From CAVPCZ01 sp963779225 (GTDB lineage Bacteria; Bacteroidota; Ignavibacteria; UBA10030; UBA6906): 64,000 nucleotides of DNA. Made by a program: the position numbers and the translations under genes. Of the stretch, positions 44,441-53,335 are shown one piece after another. Where the stretch lies: assembly GCA_963779225.1 (NCBI GenBank), contig CAVZWW010000003.1, positions 3,410,001 through 3,474,000 of the forward strand, written 5' to 3'. The first letter of the stretch is position 1. Every line of letters starts with the position of its first letter. The notes under the pieces are model-generated. The model was not told the origin of the DNA, searched no databases, and saw nothing but the letters and a program-made list of their open reading frames with translations.

Positions 44441-44609
44441 GAAATCGTGTAGAAGAAGGCCGTGGAGAAGAAAAAGCACAAGGTCGGGGAGAAGGCGCAG
44501 GACTTATTGAGGCATCGTGAAGATGTAGAAAAGGAAGAGACCAACGCCTACGGAGAGAAGGACATGGGGGACGAGCGTGCGGTGAAGCCGGAGTTGATCC
44601 GCCGGAAGA

Positions 44610-44830
44610 CTTAGACTGAGGACTTCCGGGCCCCACTTGAGCCTCAGCCAGGGCACATGTGGCACAGTGGCACTTCTTGAGTCTCTGGCGACATGTAAGC
44701 ACGAGCCCCACTTGAGCCCCAGCCAGAGGCTCTGCTTGAGGCACAAGTTGAGGCACTGAGCCTCCTGAGCCCTGGCGCCACACGCGCCTGAACGTGCCTG
44801 CGGCACGGCTGAAATCTACTCACCCCCCGT
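44610..44830. repeat. Modular GAGGC-rich repeat, copy C
   Basis: Shares the GCACGGCTGAAAT end block and other modules with copy A, but in changed order: GAGTCTCTGGC (44679-44689) comes before GCCAGAGGCTC (44722-44732), the reverse of copy A. Followed by a short piece of the CCCCCGTGACATTCAAGAAA leader start. Confidence 0.6.
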
Positions 44831-44904
44831 GACATTCAAGAAACTGACGGTCGGTAAACCTGGACAGTCGGTGAACCTGGATAGTCTTCTATATGTAAAG
44901 GCTG

Positions 44905-45516
44905 TTACTTCCAAGTCGGAGGTCGAAAGAGTTTCCTACCTCCACCAATATTGATTACGTCGTCCAGTTGACATGTTTTCAACTGCTTCTCTCGGATACG
45001 AGTATAAGAATCGCAAACTTCTATCAGCTGTTCGGCCTTCCGACCGATAGGAATAGCTACGCGGACTTGTTTGGAGGGATAAAGAGTTTTAACCGCCTGG
45101 ATCGCCGGGATCTGATCGCTATCCCCGGACACTATCACTGAAATGTCGTGAAGATCTTGAATGGCAAAACGGAAAAGGTGGATTGCGATATTAACGTCTG
45201 TTTGCTTTTCTTCTCTGCCCTTGTACTGCTTCCCGCAAACAGAACAAAGCCTGTCGCGTTGCTTGAACTCACCATATACTGTTCGCACTCCCTTTAACTC
45301 ATTTGCCTGAATGAGCAGTTTGTGTCTGACCACTTTGTCCGGTTTCCACGTCTGCAGTGCTGTGAAGTAATACACTCCCACGATTTTGTCTGTCTTGGGG
45401 ACAAGAATGCGAGCCAGCTTGTCAAAATCCATCCATTTATATTTGTGATACGCGGGCTCATCGTCTAACGCATGGTAGAGATTGAATCCGTCAACAAAGA
45501 CTATTACCTTCGACAT
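44905..45516 (-). CDS. NYN-domain (LabA/PIN-like) ribonuclease-type protein
   Basis: 203 residues from ATG 45516 with GGAGG close upstream. The NYN fold is marked by KVIVFVDGFNLYHAL (first acidic residue), KQTDVNIAIHLFRFA (second) and ISVIVSGDSDQIPAIQAVK (DSD, third). Between them lies a C-x2-C segment (LCSVCGKQYKGREEKQ) that could bind zinc. NYN proteins are predicted metal-dependent RNases; related ones act in RNA decay and defence. The mRNA leader carries an intrinsic terminator immediately before the ribosome site (45526-45556). Confidence 0.88.
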   Translation of the reverse strand: MSKVIVFVDGFNLYHALDDEPAYHKYKWMDFDKLARILVPKTDKIVGVYYFTALQTWKPDKVVRHKLLIQANELKGVRTVYGEFKQRDRLCSVCGKQYKGREEKQTDVNIAIHLFRFAIQDLHDISVIVSGDSDQIPAIQAVKTLYPSKQVRVAIPIGRKAEQLIEVCDSYTRIREKQLKTCQLDDVINIGGGRKLFRPPTWK

Positions 45517-46175
45517 GTACCCTCCAAAAAAAACCCGAGTCCACAGGGATCTCGGGGCCAATGAGACACGACATCTCAAAGGGATGACATTGCCAATATA
45601 AGCCCCCCCGACCGGAAATGCAAATTGCTGGAATACTATCGTGCGAAAAATCGACCGAAGAACCCGTTGGACAGCCCGATAATTCATTGTTTTTCAGCAT
45701 TTTATGCGAGCATCATTTTCGCCATCGTTTTTGTCAGAAATGTCATCACTTCCGACGAGCCTGAATCCATCGGAGCATCGGAGCCCACACTTTGGTCGGA
45801 GCATTCGTTGCATAGAAGAGATCGATGTGGCCAAATTCTGTCTCAATAGGCGCGGAAATACTCACAGTGAACCCCCTGCACGATTGGTACAAGGGGTTCT
45901 GTGCCGGCCTACCGGCGTTGCGGATTGTGAAGCCAGTTTAAGGGTAAGCCATTCGATAGGACTTGTCGGGCGAAATCTGACCAAGCGAAATCTGACCACA
46001 ATATTCAGGCTACAAGACTCTGATACCGGAAGAACCCGACCGGCAAAATATGACGATATTGTTCGCATTAAAACACCGTACACCTCGGGTAACTGCTGCA
46101 AACTTGCGGCTTGTGTGGCGTTTGGGTATCTTACCGCTGCCTTCCCTCTCTTTCCCATAGCTCAAGGAGTCACCC
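45517..46175. other. Intergenic region between NYN gene and dehydrogenase
   Basis: About 660 bases without a supported gene. Contains the terminator at 45526-45556, a possible hairpin AACCCC/GGGGTT at 45870-45898, and a 14-base direct repeat GCGAAATCTGACCA at 45970-45983 and 45985-45998. Confidence 0.4.
45526..45556 (-). terminator. Intrinsic terminator directly upstream of NYN start
   Basis: On the minus strand CCCGAG-A-TCC-CTGT-GGA-CTCGGG folds into a nine-pair stem with a tetraloop, followed by eight T's and then GGAGG-GTAC-ATG. Confidence 0.75.
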
Positions 46176-47096
46176 ATGAAAGTCCTGATCACCGACGGCA
46201 TCTCGCCCGAAGGTGCCAAAATCCTCACAGACGCAGGCCTCACCGTCCACCAGCAGAAGTTGACCCCGGAAGAACTCCTCACCCGGATCGGCGACTACGA
46301 GGCAATTATCGTACGTTCCGCCACGAAGGTCACCAAAGACGTCATCGAAGCCGGGAAGAATCTCAAGGTGGTGGCGCGCGGAGGCGTCGGACTCGACAAT
46401 ATCGATACTGTTGCCGCCGCAGCGAAGCACATCCTGGTGCTTAACACCCCCGGAGCATCCGCAATCTCCGTCGCGGAACTCACACTGGCGCACATGCTTG
46501 CCGTCAGCCGTTTCCTTCACGTCAGCTCCATGGACATGCGCCAGGGAAAGTGGCCGAAGAAGGAGTACTCGGCAGGAATCGAACTCTACAAGAAGACTCT
46601 TGGCATCATCGGACTGGGAAGCATCGGCAAAGAAGTCGCACGCCGCGCTCTCGGGTTTGGCATGCACGTTCTGGCATACGACCCTCCCTTCTCCCCGATG
46701 GATTTCATCGTCGAGATCACCACCAAAGAACGCCTGCTTGCTCAGGCGGATTACATCACGCTCCATCTTCCATTCGACAAGAAAGCGGGACCGACGGTCA
46801 CCAAAGTTGATTTCGACGCCATGAAGAAAGGTGTTGTGCTGGTGAATTGCGCACGCGGCGGGATTGTTGATCAGAAAGCACTCCTGGAGGCGCTGAACAG
46901 CGGCAAAGTGGCCGCCGCCGCACTCGATGTCTTCGAGCACGAACCTCCCACCGAGGACGAGCGCGCGCTTATCAACCATCCCCACGTCAGCGTCTCACCG
47001 CATATCGGAGGGTCCACCGTGGAGGCGCAGGATCGGGTCGGGGCCGAGATCGCCATCAAAGTCGTGAAAGCCCTTGCACCGGACAAAATGCGGTAA
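46176..47096 (+). CDS. serA: D-3-phosphoglycerate dehydrogenase (short form)
   Basis: 306 residues, the type without an ACT domain. Substrate-binding start VLITDGISPEGAKIL, RSATKVTKDVIEAG, RGGVGLDNID; NAD-binding GLGSIGKEVARRALGFGMHVLAYDP; catalytic Arg in NCARGGIVDQKALLEAL, Glu in DVFEHEPPTEDE, and His in VSPHIGGSTVEAQ. Oxidises 3-phosphoglycerate for serine synthesis, though other 2-hydroxyacids are possible. AAGGAG lies upstream of the ATG. A TerB-like gene follows after 12 bases. Confidence 0.92.
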   Translation: MKVLITDGISPEGAKILTDAGLTVHQQKLTPEELLTRIGDYEAIIVRSATKVTKDVIEAGKNLKVVARGGVGLDNIDTVAAAAKHILVLNTPGASAISVAELTLAHMLAVSRFLHVSSMDMRQGKWPKKEYSAGIELYKKTLGIIGLGSIGKEVARRALGFGMHVLAYDPPFSPMDFIVEITTKERLLAQADYITLHLPFDKKAGPTVTKVDFDAMKKGVVLVNCARGGIVDQKALLEALNSGKVAAAALDVFEHEPPTEDERALINHPHVSVSPHIGGSTVEAQDRVGAEIAIKVVKALAPDKMR

Positions 47097-47108
47097 AAGG
47101 AGAATATC

Positions 47109-48026
47109 ATGGAACGCCAGGAAGCCGAAGCAATTCTTACACTCAGCCTGATGGCGGCGTTTGCAGACGGAACGATGGCCGAAGCGGAACGTCAACGCGT
47201 CAAGGAAATCATGAACAACCTCGGCTTCGAATCGTCTCCGGCTCTTCTGCAACGGGTGGTGATGAAACAGGTCACCCTCGAAGAAACCGCGCGGCTCCTG
47301 GCGTCTCCTGAATCACGATCCCTCGCGTATGAGATGGCCGTCTACGTGTGCGAAGCCGACGGGGCCACCAACAGCGAGGAGCGGCGCTTTCTGGAAAACC
47401 TCCAGACGAACCTCGATATTGCCGCCCCTGCAGCTGCCGCCGTGCAGCGCGGGTCCGCGGCGGTAGTAACCACTCCGGCCACGGTGGAACAGGCTCCGCT
47501 CGCGGTCGAACCGAAAGAAGGCGAGCTGGATCCGATGATCCTGAAATACGCAATCCTTACAGGCGCGCTGGAACTGCTGCCGCAATCCCTGGCCACGATG
47601 GCCATCATTCCCCTTCAGATCCGTATGGTCTACCGGGTCGGCGTGGCACACGGAGTGTCACTCGACAGGGGACACATAACAGAGTTCCTTGCGACAGTCG
47701 GTGTGGGGATGACGGCACAGATGGTGGAGGGAATGGCCCGGCGGGTGCTGGGTCGACTGGGGCGCACTCTTGGAGGCGGTCTGTTCGGGATGGCCACCAG
47801 CGCGATAACAGGTTCGGCGCTCACATTCGGAACGACGTACGCGCTCGGACAGGTCGCAAAAACGTACTATGCGGGCGGCCGCACACTCACGATGGATCAA
47901 CTCAAAGCCCTCTTCCAGCGGCTCCTCGACGAAGGCAAGACCCTTTTTGCGCGCCACCAGGGCGAAGTGCAGTCGCGGGCACAAACGTTGAATCTTGCAG
48001 AAGTGCTCCCGCTGCTGAAACAATAA
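47109..48026 (+). CDS. TerB-like/DUF533-type protein
   Basis: 305 residues. The N-terminal ~100 residues form a TerB-like helical domain (LTLSLMAAFADGTMAEAERQRVKEIMNNLG...YEMAVYVCEADGATNSEERRFLENLQ) with the paired acidic loops ADGTMAEAE and ADGATNSEE. A linker rich in Ala/Val/Pro follows, then hydrophobic helices (ALELLPQSLATMAIIPLQIRMVYRVG; GGGLFGMATSAITGSALTFGTTYALGQV) suggesting membrane association. TerB domains are linked to stress and tellurite responses at the membrane. Tight spacing with serA suggests co-transcription. Confidence 0.75.
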   Translation: MERQEAEAILTLSLMAAFADGTMAEAERQRVKEIMNNLGFESSPALLQRVVMKQVTLEETARLLASPESRSLAYEMAVYVCEADGATNSEERRFLENLQTNLDIAAPAAAAVQRGSAAVVTTPATVEQAPLAVEPKEGELDPMILKYAILTGALELLPQSLATMAIIPLQIRMVYRVGVAHGVSLDRGHITEFLATVGVGMTAQMVEGMARRVLGRLGRTLGGGLFGMATSAITGSALTFGTTYALGQVAKTYYAGGRTLTMDQLKALFQRLLDEGKTLFARHQGEVQSRAQTLNLAEVLPLLKQ

Positions 48027-48223
48027 CGCTCGATCTTCGGGCGGTCGGTGGGGGGGCGGGCTGTTCGGCGCGGCTGCCAATTCTCCATCAGGCGCCACGC
48101 TCGACTTCTACTCTCGCGTACCGCTGAAACGATCTCGCCTGACCGCACCGTCGGTCTGAACCCGTTGCCGATGTACCATCCCCCCCTAAATGTTCACGCG
48201 GCTCATTGCCGGAGAACTCGCCT

Positions 48224-49186
48224 TCACAACGCTCCCGCCCAACGCACTTTCTCCATCACCTGCGCACTCTGTCCGCCTTCGTGCCGGTTGTAGGGCCACA
48301 CACGAATTTCCTTCTCTCCCCCGAAGTGGTTATACGCGGCAAACACCGTACGCGGCGGACAGACATCATCCATCAACCCTACTGAAAAGAGCCCGCGGCA
48401 TTTTGCCCGCGCCGCGAAGTTGATCCCGTCGAAATAAGAAAGCGTCTCAAAAACCTGTTCCACTTTGTCTCTGTGGATCTTGCAGAACTGGACAATCTCC
48501 GCATAGGGATCCCGGTCCGTGATCTCCGTTGCCGTGCGATAGTGACAGAGGAACGGCACGTCCGGCATCACGGCTATCACCCGCTCATCCAGTGCGGACA
48601 CCGCAAGGGCAATTCCACCTCCCTGACTCCCGCCGGTGAGCACCACACGGTCGGGATCGACGGCGGGAAACATCCTCGCAGTTTCGACTGCACGGACGGC
48701 GTCTGCGAACACGCGTCTGTAGTAATATGTGTCGGGCGAGAGAACACCCCGGGTCATAAACCCGGGGACCTGTGGATTCCCCCCGGTCTCTTCGGGATCA
48801 GGCGTATCTCCCCGTTGCCAGACACTTCCCTGTCCGCGCGTATCCATCACAAAGTGTGCGTAGCCGCAGCTGCTCCATGTGAGCCAGTCGATCGGGTATC
48901 CCCTCCCTCCGCCATAGCCGATATACTCCACCACACACGGCAGACGACCTTCGCGCCGCGAGGGTACAAGAAGCCAGCCTTTGATGGAGTTTCCCGCGAA
49001 ACCCTGAAAGGTCACATCGAAGGCATCAACGGTTTTCAGTCCGGCTTCCACCGGGACGAATTGCGGAGTGAGCGGAATTCGCCGGGTATCGTCCAGCGTC
49101 CGTTTCCAGAATGCTTCAAAGTCTCCCGGTTCCACACGCGCGGGACGGTAGACGCGAAGCTCGTCAAGAGGAAGGTCAAAGAGCAT
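48224..49186 (-). CDS. Acetyl xylan esterase / cephalosporin-C deacetylase (AXE1) family
   Basis: 320 residues, the length of CE7 enzymes. The N-terminal LPLDELRVYRPARVEPGDFEAFWKRTLD is family-specific; nucleophile Ser in LTGGSQGGGIALAVSALD (GGSQGG), Asp in GLMDDVCPP and His in RHEGGQSAQ. It removes acetyl groups from xylo-oligosaccharides and related sugars. No signal peptide, so it is cytoplasmic. AGGATT-type site upstream of ATG 49186. Confidence 0.93.
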   Translation of the reverse strand: MLFDLPLDELRVYRPARVEPGDFEAFWKRTLDDTRRIPLTPQFVPVEAGLKTVDAFDVTFQGFAGNSIKGWLLVPSRREGRLPCVVEYIGYGGGRGYPIDWLTWSSCGYAHFVMDTRGQGSVWQRGDTPDPEETGGNPQVPGFMTRGVLSPDTYYYRRVFADAVRAVETARMFPAVDPDRVVLTGGSQGGGIALAVSALDERVIAVMPDVPFLCHYRTATEITDRDPYAEIVQFCKIHRDKVEQVFETLSYFDGINFAARAKCRGLFSVGLMDDVCPPRTVFAAYNHFGGEKEIRVWPYNRHEGGQSAQVMEKVRWAGAL

Positions 49187-49466
49187 GCGGGAATCCTATG
49201 GCATCTGTGAACATGTGTCGGGGGGATGAGTATATCTCGATCTCTGACGAATGCAGGCCTCTATGGCTGCAGATGGCCGACGCCCTGACGCGACAACGGC
49301 GAGACACGCTCCACTCGGCCCGGCGTTGTGAAATGTGATTGCGAACGGGGTTTTCCGCAGACATCCGGTGTCGCCGCAACCGGCTCACCCGAAGGCATCG
49401 GCGGTCCGGACCAGTCGCCACGGCGGCAAGCCCCTTCGGAACGTCCCGGCTTTGAGATCACGGGCA
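49187..49466. other. Intergenic, nothing recognised
   Basis: About 280 bases between the AXE1 start and the sensor kinase stop, both on the minus strand. No gene-like frame, repeat or terminator could be supported. Confidence 0.4.
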
Positions 49467-50795
49467 CTAGCTGCCGCTGACCTGTTGCGCGCGGTTCAGT
49501 GGAAACCGGACCAGGAATTCTGTACCGTGGTCGGTCCGGAGTTCTATCGTGCCGGAAAGTTGTGCAACCAGGCTCCGCACAATAACCATTCCCATCGTGC
49601 GCGAGGTACGGTAATCCTCGGCGTCACCAATTCCCACGCCGTCATCGGCCACCCGCAACTGCAGCATCCCCGGGTGTTGCGGAGTCAACTCCACTTTGAT
49701 CGTCCCCTCTCTGCGTCCCTTGAATCCGTGTTTCAGGGCATTCGTCACCAGCTCATTGATGATCAGCCCGCAGGGGATGGCCGTGTCCACGTGGAGTTGC
49801 ACGTCGTCCGCCTTAACATCGACATGAACATTCCGCACACCGTACGACTGCAGGAGTTCGCGCGTCACCGTCCGGACGTACTCTCCGAAATCCACTTCAG
49901 CAACGTTGCGTGTCTGGTAGAGCTTCTCGTGAATACGGGCCATGGATTGGACACGGCCGCGTGTTTCCTTCAACAGTTCCTTCGTCACCGGGTGATCGGC
50001 CGCCTGCTGCTGCAAGCTGAGCAGGCTGGAGATGACCTGGAGATTGTTTTTGACGCGGTGATGGATTTCGCGGAGCAGGATAACCTTTTCCTCCACCATC
50101 GCGCGCAAAGCATCTTCCGCTTTCCTTCGTTCCGCGATCTCCTGCTTCAGAGTGCTATTCGCGCGCAACAACTCTTCAGTGCGCTGATCGACGAGTGCAT
50201 CCAGGCGCGCATTCATCTGCCTCAGCTCCGCCATCAGGAAGAGATTGTCCTGCCGCACCACCACCATCTCCACGAGACGCTGCAGGAGACCTGTGAGCAC
50301 ATCCAGCCGTTCTTCGGAATGTTCGTCTGCAAAGAGAAACATGCCGACCTCGCCCCCCTGTCTTTTAAATGGAATCAAGAGCAGTGAGGCGGGCTGCATC
50401 CCCACGGATTCAAACAATCCCAGGAAAGGACGGAACTCAGGTTGCCGGGGGGACAGCAGAACGACTCCCTCTTCGAGGGAGGACTGTAAACCGGAGGAGA
50501 GGGGAAGGACAGAGTCTCTGAGGGAACAATCGGAGGAGACAAGATACGCCGCTTCAACAGTGAGGAGTCGCCCTTTGAGCACCCAGCAAACACTCGCGAG
50601 CAGATCTTTCAGGACCGCGATCTTCTCGAGCGCGGTCTCCAGCAGGCGATGGCCGTCCGTCAGGAGATTGATTTGTTCCGCAATCAATCCGAGAAGAAGT
50701 GTATCCTCAGCCTTCTCGGCGAGCATTTCGTTCTCTGCCGAAAGAACCCGGATCCTTGCCTGCAGCTCTGCAATCTCGTTCGCGCGGTCAGGCAT
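49467..50795 (-). CDS. HisKA_2-type sensor histidine kinase (soluble)
   Basis: 442 residues from ATG 50795, overlapping the stop of the alpha/beta hydrolase by eight bases. It has an N-terminal coiled coil (ANEIAELQARIRVLSAENEMLAEK), a GAF-like region (about 40-200), a second coiled coil, then HisKA_2 with the phospho-His in LLREIHHRVKNNLQVISSLLSLQ and a HATPase_c (PCGLIINELVTNALKHGF; DDGVGIGD; GMVIVRSLVAQLSG). No membrane segment, so it senses a cytoplasmic signal. The partner response regulator is not in the window. Confidence 0.9.
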   Translation of the reverse strand: MPDRANEIAELQARIRVLSAENEMLAEKAEDTLLLGLIAEQINLLTDGHRLLETALEKIAVLKDLLASVCWVLKGRLLTVEAAYLVSSDCSLRDSVLPLSSGLQSSLEEGVVLLSPRQPEFRPFLGLFESVGMQPASLLLIPFKRQGGEVGMFLFADEHSEERLDVLTGLLQRLVEMVVVRQDNLFLMAELRQMNARLDALVDQRTEELLRANSTLKQEIAERRKAEDALRAMVEEKVILLREIHHRVKNNLQVISSLLSLQQQAADHPVTKELLKETRGRVQSMARIHEKLYQTRNVAEVDFGEYVRTVTRELLQSYGVRNVHVDVKADDVQLHVDTAIPCGLIINELVTNALKHGFKGRREGTIKVELTPQHPGMLQLRVADDGVGIGDAEDYRTSRTMGMVIVRSLVAQLSGTIELRTDHGTEFLVRFPLNRAQQVSGS

Positions 50796-51609
50796 GCTGT
50801 CCGCCGAAAAACTCCAGCACCAGCGAAATGACCCTTTCCGGTTCATCAATCATGAGAAAATGTCCTCCCGTGGCGATCGAGACCAACCGGCTGTGTGGAA
50901 TCTCGCGATGAAGTCTGTCGGAGATCATACTGCTCAAATACGGATCTGCTTCACCGCGTATGATCATTACCGGCATGGGCAATGATGGAAGCAGAGCGGC
51001 GATATCCATCAGATCGCGATTGTCCAGGGAACGTGCAAAATGCAGAAGGGCTTTCCGGCCGTCCGACGTCCCCATCGGCTTCATGAAGTAGGCCATCAGC
51101 TCTTTGGTGAGTTTCTCTTTATGAAAGAGCCCGCGCCGGACAAGAAGACGGAATGTCCCGACATCCAGCGAAGCCATCATGAGCTGCCTGATAATCGGCG
51201 TTCTCATGGCAATGATCGGCTGAACCGGCCAGAAGTCATAGGCAACGGTGTTGATGAGGGTCAGGTCAAGGAGACTGGCAGGATACCGCACGGCGAAGAT
51301 CTGACCGATGCCGCCCCCCAGGTCATGTCCGATGTAGTGAAACTTTGTGACGCCAAGTTTGTCCGTGAACTCCTTCAGTCGCCGGGCGTGATCCTTGAGA
51401 GCATAGGAAACATCCACCGGTTTGTCGGAGTCACCGCACCCGAGCAGATCGACGGCCAGCACTCTGTACCTGGCCGCGAGGGAGGCTATCATCTCCTTCC
51501 AGATGAAGGAGTAGGTGGTAATACCATGCACAAGCAGGAGCGTCTCTCCGGTACCGGACTCGGCGTATGCCAGCTTGTGCCCCGACACCTCAACGAAGTG
51601 CTTCTGCAT
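50788..51609 (-). CDS. Alpha/beta-fold hydrolase
   Basis: 273 residues from ATG 51609 (MQKHFVEVSGHKLAYAESGTG); upstream extension lacks protein character. Oxyanion HG in LLVHGITTYSFIWKEM; the nucleophile position in HYIGHDLGGGIGQIFAV is Asp (G-H-D-L-G), the pattern of epoxide hydrolases and haloalkane dehalogenases; acid in IIRGEADPYLS and His in ATGGHFLMIDEPE. It may therefore cut epoxides or C-halogen bonds, but the substrate is unknown. Coupled to the sensor kinase gene by overlap. Confidence 0.88.
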   Translation of the reverse strand: MQKHFVEVSGHKLAYAESGTGETLLLVHGITTYSFIWKEMIASLAARYRVLAVDLLGCGDSDKPVDVSYALKDHARRLKEFTDKLGVTKFHYIGHDLGGGIGQIFAVRYPASLLDLTLINTVAYDFWPVQPIIAMRTPIIRQLMMASLDVGTFRLLVRRGLFHKEKLTKELMAYFMKPMGTSDGRKALLHFARSLDNRDLMDIAALLPSLPMPVMIIRGEADPYLSSMISDRLHREIPHSRLVSIATGGHFLMIDEPERVISLVLEFFGGQHA

Positions 51610-51884
51610 AGTGAATCGTGTTCCCCTTTCCCGGCGAAACACACATCGCCTCCCCATCGACCGGCGGAGAGGCGGAACCTCGTGGGCTTGATGCCAGCAC
51701 AATGTATCACAGAAACATTTGAGTGTCAACCATCACCGTTTGACACGGTTTTTCAGGTGATGAACTGGCAAGATGTGGTGCTCTCGGGTTGGTCGGAGTG
51801 CGCACAGTTTCGGAAACCGATCCGTGAATCGAGCACATACCGCGTCGTAAGGCGAATGAGGCGTTGGGAGGGTGAGAAAATCGA

Positions 51885-52085
51885 TTACTGCAAGCCTTGA
51901 ATGAGATCCTTACTTCCCCGTAACATTCGATTCACGAGAGTCTGTCGATCGATTTTCTTCCGAGTCGCATATTTCTGTACAAACTCCGAGATATCCTTCT
52001 CGAGGTAAATCGGAAGATTTACTCGGGCATTTTCCCGATAGAACTTTCCCCGTTCTCCAACGGAAAAATCATATTCTTTTTTCAT
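51885..52085 (-). CDS. Antitoxin of a BrnT-like toxin (CopG-type), orphan
   Basis: 66 residues from ATG 52085: KKEYDFSVGERGKFYRENARVNLPIYLEKDISEFVQKYATRKKIDRQTLVNRMLRGSKDLI. The EYDFS..G.RGKFY start and the VNLPIYL...L ribbon-helix-helix-like part are typical of antitoxins paired with BrnT-type toxins. The toxin gene upstream is reduced to about 20 codons (52082-52174), so this antitoxin has lost its partner. It may still bind DNA or protect against toxins from elsewhere. Confidence 0.75.
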   Translation of the reverse strand: MKKEYDFSVGERGKFYRENARVNLPIYLEKDISEFVQKYATRKKIDRQTLVNRMLRGSKDLIQGLQ

Positions 52086-52174
52086 TTCATCACCTTGTTT
52101 GGTATTGATGATCTTCTTCGCTTCTTGAAATTTGCCTTGGCTTTGGCAGGATCCCATTCAAAATTGTAGTTCAC
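52082..52174 (-). pseudogene. Truncated BrnT-family toxin remnant
   Basis: A GTG at 52174 starts NYNFEWDPAKAKANFKK, the conserved beginning of BrnT-like toxins. The frame then runs straight into unrelated residues (RRRSSIPNKVMK) and stops at 52082, overlapping the antitoxin start. The central and C-terminal catalytic parts (about 70 residues) are missing, presumably by a deletion joining the toxin start to the toxin-antitoxin junction. Confidence 0.65.
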
Positions 52175-52314
52175 GCTGGATTCCTCAGCGATATTCCTTC
52201 TACTATACGTTTTTTTCAGATAAATGCCAATTTTTGAGATGCGAGTTTTGAGAGATTTGTCCGTTGGAATTGTCCGATGCTGTGTGTATCTTTGGGCGAC
52301 ATCCCCTGCCTGCC

Positions 52315-53313
52315 ATGAAAGCACAACGCACCTGTCTTATCGTCGGCGCCGGCATTTCCGGACTGATGGCAGCCCACACGCTCTCCCGTGCCGGCTGCAA
52401 AGTCACGGTTCTCGACAAATCCCGGGGCGTCGGCGGGCGCATGGCAACACGGCGGCTGGATCGCTGGACATTCGACCACGGAGCACAGTACCTTTCCGCC
52501 CGGCATGAGTCATTCCGGGAGAAACTGCGTTCCTGGTGGAATGAAGGGTTGATACGCCCCTGGATGGAATCTCTTCTGGATGGCTCGGGCAGCGCCCAGC
52601 CGCTTGAATCTACCGCCTACGCCGGGTCGCCGTCCATGACATCCATCCCCAAAGCCATGGCGATCGGTCTGCACGTCGCGCTTCAGGAACGCGTGCAGAG
52701 CGCTCGGATCAACAATGAGGCCTGGAGTATCGACACGGATACGGACGAAACGTACATGGCGGAAGCCCTTTTGCTCACCGCCCCCCTCCCCCAGTCGCTC
52801 GCCATTCTGGAAGCCGGAGGAGTGGTGCTCCCGTCTCCCCTGGGTGAAGAGTTGCAGGGTGCGCGCTATGATCCATGCTTCGCTCTGCTGGCGGGACTTT
52901 CGGGTCCTGCCGGCTTGCCATCCCCCGGAGCAATTCAGGTGAATGGTGATGTCATTGCCTGGATTGCCGACAATCATCAGAAGGGCGTTTCATCGTCGCC
53001 CGGGGCAATAACCATCCACGCAAGCACATCCTTCAGCAAGCAGAATCTTGAGGCATCCGAAAGTTCGATCCTGCAGACGTTAACGGAGGCCGCGCGTCCT
53101 TACCTGGCATCCACGATCGAATCATTCCAGCTCCACCGGTGGCGCTACAGCACGCCGAAACACCCATTCCCGATGCTGACGGTGCTGGCTTCCGAGCAGC
53201 CTCCTCTTGTGTTCGCGGGCGATGCCTTCGGTTCGGGGGGTGTAGAGGGCGCTGCACTCTCCGGAATCGCCGCGGCAGAACTGCTCCTCGAACGCTGTGG
53301 TGCCGAGCACTGA
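52315..53313 (+). CDS. Renalase-like FAD-dependent oxidoreductase
   Basis: 332 residues from ATG 52315. FAD-binding GxGxxG: CLIVGAGISGLMAAHTLSRAGCKVTVLDK, then the renalase-type RGVGGRMATRRLDRWTFDHGAQYLSAR. The C-terminal FAD segment LVFAGDAFGSGGVEGAALSGIAAAELLL is complete. Renalase-like proteins oxidise isomeric NAD(P)H forms; the amine oxidase superfamily is the alternative. It lies divergent to the toxin-antitoxin remnant. Confidence 0.88.
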   Translation: MKAQRTCLIVGAGISGLMAAHTLSRAGCKVTVLDKSRGVGGRMATRRLDRWTFDHGAQYLSARHESFREKLRSWWNEGLIRPWMESLLDGSGSAQPLESTAYAGSPSMTSIPKAMAIGLHVALQERVQSARINNEAWSIDTDTDETYMAEALLLTAPLPQSLAILEAGGVVLPSPLGEELQGARYDPCFALLAGLSGPAGLPSPGAIQVNGDVIAWIADNHQKGVSSSPGAITIHASTSFSKQNLEASESSILQTLTEAARPYLASTIESFQLHRWRYSTPKHPFPMLTVLASEQPPLVFAGDAFGSGGVEGAALSGIAAAELLLERCGAEH

Positions 53314-53335
53314 AATCTCCAATGAAAGGTTCGCC

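Noticed and set aside
45870..45898. AACCCC/GGGGTT hairpin as a tRNA or terminator
   Set aside because: No cloverleaf can be formed and there is no T-run; kept only as a note in the intergenic entry.
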